NCBI RefSeq assembly: GCF_029504575.1
Contig: NZ_JAQFII010000001.1
Location: forward strand, 1,264,501 to 1,328,500
Origin: Streptomyces sp. SPB162
Lineage (GTDB): Bacteria; Actinomycetota; Actinomycetes; Streptomycetales; Streptomycetaceae
DNA: 64,000 bases
Reading direction: 5' to 3'
The position numbers were made by a program, and so were the translations under genes. Shown piece after piece: positions 60,071 to 64,000 of this stretch (within the stretch, counting starts at the first letter, position 1; the number at the start of each line of letters is the position of its first letter). Below the pieces are notes generated by a model, which had not been told where the DNA came from, searched no databases, and saw nothing but the letters and a program-made list of their open reading frames with translations.

Positions 60071-60316
60071 CCGCTAAAGGGTGTTGCGAAAGTCCCGCCT
60101 GGCCCACGACGCCCAGCTCAACATCCGTTTGTGCCACGGCACTAGCTTGTCTTTGCATTTGATCGTCGCAATATTGCGCAGACTTATGGACTTGCTGCAG
60201 GGGTGCTCGTAGTCTCTCCCACGCCCGGCCGAAACCCCCACGACACACGCCCGCAGCGCGACCGCAATGTGCGCCGCTCGCCCCCCACCTTCGACCTGCA
60301 AGGACGTGCCTCTGTG

Positions 60317-63196
60317 ATGCATGCACCCCCAAGTCCCCGCCTCCGGCGCAGTACCACCGCGATCGTCTCCCTCGTCGTCAGCGCGGCCGCCGCGCTGACC
60401 GGGGTGGGTCTCGCCACCGCTCCCGCCGCGCACGCGGCGGGCGTCGCCGCGCTGTCCCCGCTGGATGTTCCGAACCGCGGCGCGGTCGTGCCGTTCAAGG
60501 AGCAGGAGGCGGAGTACGCCGCCACCAACGGCACCGTGATCGGACCGGACCGGCTGTACGGCAAGCTGCCGTCCGAGGCGCAGGGCCGGCAGGCCGTCAC
60601 GCTGAACGCGGTCGGGCAGTACGCCGAGTTCACGCTGACCGCCCCGGCGAACGCCATGTCGTTCCGCTACAGCCTGCCGGACACGTCGGACGGCGCCGGG
60701 CGGGACGCGGCCATCGACCTGAAGGTGAACGGCTCCACGCTGAAGAGCGTGCCGGTGACCTCCAAGTACAGCTGGTACTACGGCGGCTACCCGTTCAACA
60801 ACAACCCGGGCGACACCAACCCGCACCACTTCTACGACGAGACCCGGACCCTGCTGGGCTCGACGCTGCCGGCCGGGACGAAGATCCGGCTGCAGGTGGC
60901 CTCCACCGCCGCCTCCCCCACGTTCACCATCGACCTGGCCGACTTCGAGCAGGTCGCGGCCCCGATAGCCAAACCGGCCGGCGCCCTCGACGTGGTCGCC
61001 GACTTCGGTGCGGACCCGACCGGCGCGGCCGATTCCACGGCCAAATTCCAGGCCGCGGTCAACGCCGGACAGGCGCAGGGCAAGACGGTCTACATCCCGC
61101 AGGGCAACTTCACCCTCTACGACCACGTCGTCGTCGACGGGGTCACCCTGGCGGGCGCGGGGCCGTGGTACAGCGTGCTCGGCGGGCGCGACCCGGTGAA
61201 CCGCAACCGCGCCGCGGGCATCTACGGCAAGTACGTCCCGGGCGGCGGCTACACCGGCGGGGTGCGGCCGCAGGAGGCCAACGGGCCGAGCCGGAACGTC
61301 ACCCTCAAGGACTTCGCCATCATCGGCGACATCCGCGAGCGCTCGGACGACGACCAGGTCAACGCCCTCGGTGGCGCGATGTCCAACTCCGTGGTCGACA
61401 ACCTGTGGATCCAGCACACCAAGGTCGGTGCCTGGATGGACGGCCCGATGGACAACTTCACCATCAAGAACAGCCGCATCCTGGACCAGACCGCGGACGG
61501 CGTGAACTTCCACACCGGAGTGACCAACTCCACCGTCACCAACACCTTCCTGCGCAACCTCGGTGACGACGGGCTGGCGTCCTGGCCGGAGCGGGTCGCG
61601 AACGTCGGTGACTCCTTCACCCACAACACGGTGATCCTGCCGATCCTGGCGAACAACATCGTCACCTACGGCGGCAAGAACTTCACGATCTCCGACAACG
61701 TGATGGCGGACACCATCTCCAACGGCGGCGGCCTGCACATCGCCAACCGCTACCCCGGGGTGACCTCGGGCAACGGCACCGCCGTCGCGGGCACCATCAC
61801 CGCGGCCCGCAACACCCTGATCAGAACCGGGAACAGCGACTACAACTGGAACTTCGGGGTCGGCGCGATCTGGTTCGACGGCCTGAACGAGGCCATCAGC
61901 GGCGCGGTCATCAACATCACCGACACCGACATCCTGGACAGCTCGTACGAGGCCATCCAGACGATCGAGGGCGGCGTCACCGGGGTCAACTTCACCAATG
62001 TCAACATCGACGGCGCCGGCACCTACGCCATCCAGGCCCAGGTGCAGGCCAACATGAAGTTCACCAACGTCAAGGCGAAGCACATCGCCCAGGCCGCCAC
62101 CCCGATCCACAACTGCGTCGGCGCGAGCTTCGTGATCGTCGACGGCGGCGGGAACTCCGGCTGGAACACCGGTTCCACCTGCACCGGCAACTGGCCCGCC
62201 CCGATCTGGACCAACGGCGGCATCCCGTCGGATCCCTCGAACCCGCCGACCACCCCGCCCACGACGCCGCCGACCACTCCCCCGACCACCCCGCCGACCT
62301 GCGTCCCGGGCACCGGCAACCTGGCCCAGGGCAAGCCCGTCACCGCCACCAGCGTCAACGGCTCCTACAGCGCGGCCAACGCCGTCGACGGCAACGCGGG
62401 CAGCTACTGGGAGAGCGGCGGCGCGTTCCCGCAGTCGCTGACGGTCGATCTCTGCGCGGCCACGAGCGTCGACAGTGTGACGTTCAAGCTGCCGCCGGGC
62501 TGGGAGTCGCGCTCGCAGAGCATCGCGGTGCTCGGTTCCGCCGACGGAACGGCCTTCAGCCAGCTGGCCGCACCCAAGGCGTACGCGTTCGACCCCGGGT
62601 CCGCGAACACCGTCACCGCAGGCTTCACCGCCGCGAACGTGCGCTACGTCCGGGTGACCGTCTCGGCCAACACCGGCTGGCCGGCCGCGCAGCTCTCCGA
62701 GCTGGAGGTCCGCCACACCGGTACGACGCCGCCGACGACCCCGCCCACCACTCCCCCGACGACCCCGCCGGCCAACAGCAACCTGGCCGCGGGCAAGAGC
62801 ATCAGCGCCACCAGCACCAGTGACGTCTACGTGGCCCGCAACGCCAACGACGGAAACTCCGCCAGCTACTGGGAGAGCGCGGGCAACGCCTTCCCGCAGT
62901 CGGTGACCGTCGACCTGGGCGCGGCGACCGCGACCGGCCGGATCGTCCTCAAGCTGCCGCCGCCGGCGGCCTGGGGCACCCGCACGCAGACCTTGAGTGT
63001 GCTCGGGAGCACCGACAACTCCTCGTGGAGCACCCTGAAGGGTTCCGCGGGCTACACCTTCGACCCGGCGAGCGGCAACAGCGCGACCATCACGCTGCCC
63101 GCCGGAACCACCACCCGCTACCTGCGGCTGACGTTCACGGCGAACACGGGATGGCCCGCGGGCCAGCTCTCCGAGTTCGAGGTGTACGCCTCCTGA
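60317..63196 (+). CDS. Secreted alpha-1,3-glucanase (GH87, mycodextranase-like) with two F5/8-type modules
   Basis: 959 residues. A signal peptide ends at AHAA near residue 41. A beta-sandwich module (FKEQEAEYAATNGTVIGPDR, CBM35-like) is followed by a parallel beta-helix catalytic region (about 230-640): DLWIQ-like VVDNLWIQHTKVGAWMDGPM, DQTADGVNFHTGVTNSTVTN, LRNLGDDGLASWPERVANVG. The Asp pairs GDDGLAS and HTG/DGVN fit the GH87 active site. Two discoidin-like modules follow (about 665-800 and 820-959), each after a Pro-Thr repeat linker. It likely degrades fungal cell-wall alpha-1,3-glucan. The start could be the GTG one codon upstream. Confidence 0.86.
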   Translation: MHAPPSPRLRRSTTAIVSLVVSAAAALTGVGLATAPAAHAAGVAALSPLDVPNRGAVVPFKEQEAEYAATNGTVIGPDRLYGKLPSEAQGRQAVTLNAVGQYAEFTLTAPANAMSFRYSLPDTSDGAGRDAAIDLKVNGSTLKSVPVTSKYSWYYGGYPFNNNPGDTNPHHFYDETRTLLGSTLPAGTKIRLQVASTAASPTFTIDLADFEQVAAPIAKPAGALDVVADFGADPTGAADSTAKFQAAVNAGQAQGKTVYIPQGNFTLYDHVVVDGVTLAGAGPWYSVLGGRDPVNRNRAAGIYGKYVPGGGYTGGVRPQEANGPSRNVTLKDFAIIGDIRERSDDDQVNALGGAMSNSVVDNLWIQHTKVGAWMDGPMDNFTIKNSRILDQTADGVNFHTGVTNSTVTNTFLRNLGDDGLASWPERVANVGDSFTHNTVILPILANNIVTYGGKNFTISDNVMADTISNGGGLHIANRYPGVTSGNGTAVAGTITAARNTLIRTGNSDYNWNFGVGAIWFDGLNEAISGAVINITDTDILDSSYEAIQTIEGGVTGVNFTNVNIDGAGTYAIQAQVQANMKFTNVKAKHIAQAATPIHNCVGASFVIVDGGGNSGWNTGSTCTGNWPAPIWTNGGIPSDPSNPPTTPPTTPPTTPPTTPPTCVPGTGNLAQGKPVTATSVNGSYSAANAVDGNAGSYWESGGAFPQSLTVDLCAATSVDSVTFKLPPGWESRSQSIAVLGSADGTAFSQLAAPKAYAFDPGSANTVTAGFTAANVRYVRVTVSANTGWPAAQLSELEVRHTGTTPPTTPPTTPPTTPPANSNLAAGKSISATSTSDVYVARNANDGNSASYWESAGNAFPQSVTVDLGAATATGRIVLKLPPPAAWGTRTQTLSVLGSTDNSSWSTLKGSAGYTFDPASGNSATITLPAGTTTRYLRLTFTANTGWPAGQLSEFEVYAS

Positions 63197-63211
63197 CCCC
63201 GGCACGGCGAA

Positions 63212-63242
63212 GGGCCCGACCGGCGGTACGCCGGTCGGGCCC
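63212..63242. terminator. Strong bidirectional hairpin terminator
   Basis: A perfect 14-bp stem (GGGCCCGACCGGCG with its complement) and a 3-base GTA loop lie between the convergent glucanase and kinase-like genes. Confidence 0.92.
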
Positions 63243-63265
63243 GCGTCGTCCGCGGAGGCCTCGGG

Positions 63266-63703
63266 TCACTTCGTGTCGCGCCGCTCCACGTCCAGCCGCG
63301 CGGTGACGCGCTTGCCACCCTCGACGCGCTCGGCGGTGACCTCCCGGCACAGCCGGTCGACGATCTCCATCCCGTGGCCGCCGATCCGCGCGGGGTCGGG
63401 CTCGAACCGCCGGGGCAGCTCGGTGCTGGAGTCCCGGACGGTCACCTCGACGGCGCCGCCGCAGTAGGTCAGCTCCAGCTCGTAGGATCCCGGGGCGTAG
63501 CGGCTCGCGTTGGTCACCAGTTCGCTCACGATGAGCAGTACCTCCTGCACGCGCCCCTCCGGTACCGGGGCGGCGCGGTCCGCCGTGAGGTTGTCGAGGA
63601 AAACGCGGGCGGCGTCGCGGGCGGCGGCGATGCTGCCGCTTCTGCCCGAGTAACGGATCGACTTCCGCAGAGGCTCCATCACTGTGGTGAGGACGTCCAG
63701 CAT
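63266..63703 (-). CDS. RsbW-like anti-sigma/serine kinase ATPase
   Basis: 145 residues from the ATG at 63703. Streptomycete genomes carry many such short HATPase_c proteins that bind or phosphorylate anti-anti-sigma factors. The N-box is VLLIVSELVTNASRYAPG, the G1 region IGGHGMEIVDRLCREVT, and the rest of the GHKL fold is ELTYCGGAVEVTVRD. No partner gene is next to it, so the sigma factor it serves is unknown. The longer upstream frame is out of place (Cys- and Arg-rich) and antisense to the next gene. Confidence 0.87.
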   Translation of the reverse strand: MLDVLTTVMEPLRKSIRYSGRSGSIAAARDAARVFLDNLTADRAAPVPEGRVQEVLLIVSELVTNASRYAPGSYELELTYCGGAVEVTVRDSSTELPRRFEPDPARIGGHGMEIVDRLCREVTAERVEGGKRVTARLDVERRDTK

Positions 63704-63731
63704 GTCGGGTATGCCCCTTCTGCCTCGGCGG

Positions 63732-64000
63732 TCACGTGCTCGTTCTCTTCGCCCTCTGCCCCAGCGACGGTGTTCCATGCGTGGCGGGATCCACCGGACG
63801 GTCGCCATCCGGGTCGCCGATCCCGAGTCCCGCCCGGCGCGCCGCGCTCTCCAAGGCGCGCACGGCCAGCCACAGCACGCCGATGTCATCGATGAGGATC
63901 GGGTCGGGGAGCAGGTCCACCGGGCAGACGAGATAGGCGATCGCTCCCCAGAACATCGCCTTCCCGGTGAGCGGCACATGGGCGGCCACCAGCAGCCGGC
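63732..64000 (-). CDS. YkvA-like (DUF1232) membrane protein, 5' end outside window
   Basis: The frame runs off the right edge; at least 89 residues are visible. GKAMFWGAIAYLVCPVDLLP with DPILIDDIGVLWLAVRAL is the DUF1232/YkvA signature, a membrane hairpin with a P(V)DLxPD turn. A hydrophilic C-terminus follows (GDPDGDRPVDPATHGTPS). The function of the family is unknown. A GTG at 63989 exists but is probably internal because coding continues upstream. Confidence 0.78.
   Translation of the reverse strand, partial: RLLVAAHVPLTGKAMFWGAIAYLVCPVDLLPDPILIDDIGVLWLAVRALESAARRAGLGIGDPDGDRPVDPATHGTPSLGQRAKRTST

Noticed and set aside
60074..63205. A 1043-codon minus-strand frame opposite the glucanase gene
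   Set aside because: Valine-, glycine- and arginine-rich shadow of a secreted enzyme with signal peptide and clear domains.

Overview
The window is high-GC actinomycete chromosome, almost certainly from Streptomyces or a close relative. Evidence for this is the strong third-position GC bias, the many GTG and TTG starts with ATGA or GTGA gene overlaps, a complete 'conservon' (sensor kinase, roadblock protein, DUF742 protein, GTPase), a LAETG-type cell-wall protein, a DasR-like operator and the secreted polysaccharide-degrading enzymes. Both ends are cut through genes.

Region 1-8.4 kb is a mobile, defence-flavoured island with several less GC-rich genes. It holds a universal stress protein, an IS630-family remnant split by an intact 850-bp IS5-family element, a decayed ISAs1-family transposase, and two unrelated TIR-domain loci. 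One TIR gene stands alone (3231-4208). The other starts a tight three-gene operon (6159-7311) of TIR-like protein, small multi-pass membrane protein and 98-residue protein. This is the best candidate for a little-described immune system in the window.

Region 8.6-11.0 kb carries an archaeal-type aspartyl-tRNA synthetase behind what reads as an aspartate T-box riboswitch, followed by a YjbQ-family gene. Region 11.1-15.3 kb is a sulfonate uptake and desulfonation operon (leader peptide, ssuC, ssuB, ssuA, ssuD). Its binding-protein gene carries a one-base frameshift. Next come a degenerate GH3-like gene behind a DasR-type site, a flavin oxidoreductase, and the lutABC lactate oxidation operon.

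Region 20.6-32.4 kb has a DoxX-like protein, a MarR-ABC exporter divergent pair with a palindromic operator, mscL, a secreted alpha-amylase, a PNGase A-like secreted protein, and an asymmetric two-gene ABC exporter in which each subunit lacks a different ATPase motif. Region 32.4-42.7 kb holds a Ski2-like helicase, tesB, a DUF6397-type protein, and a conservon with a duplicated roadblock gene and a translationally coupled MHYT membrane sensor.

Region 42.8-64 kb is a mixture of metabolic genes and small conserved actinobacterial genes: a methyltransferase, a zinc-ribbon protein, a CoA-disulfide-reductase-like enzyme, a DUF4032 protein, and NADAR and MOSC proteins. It also contains an ABC permease coupled to an unusual hydrolase-ABC ATPase fusion, a LAETG surface protein, an aldehyde dehydrogenase, a luciferase-like oxidoreductase, a metallo-beta-lactamase-fold hydrolase, a secreted PI-PLC-like protein, a broken MFS exporter, a secreted GH87-like alpha-1,3-glucanase, an RsbW-like kinase and a YkvA-like membrane protein. 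All functions are read from the sequence and from memory of the families; no database search was run.
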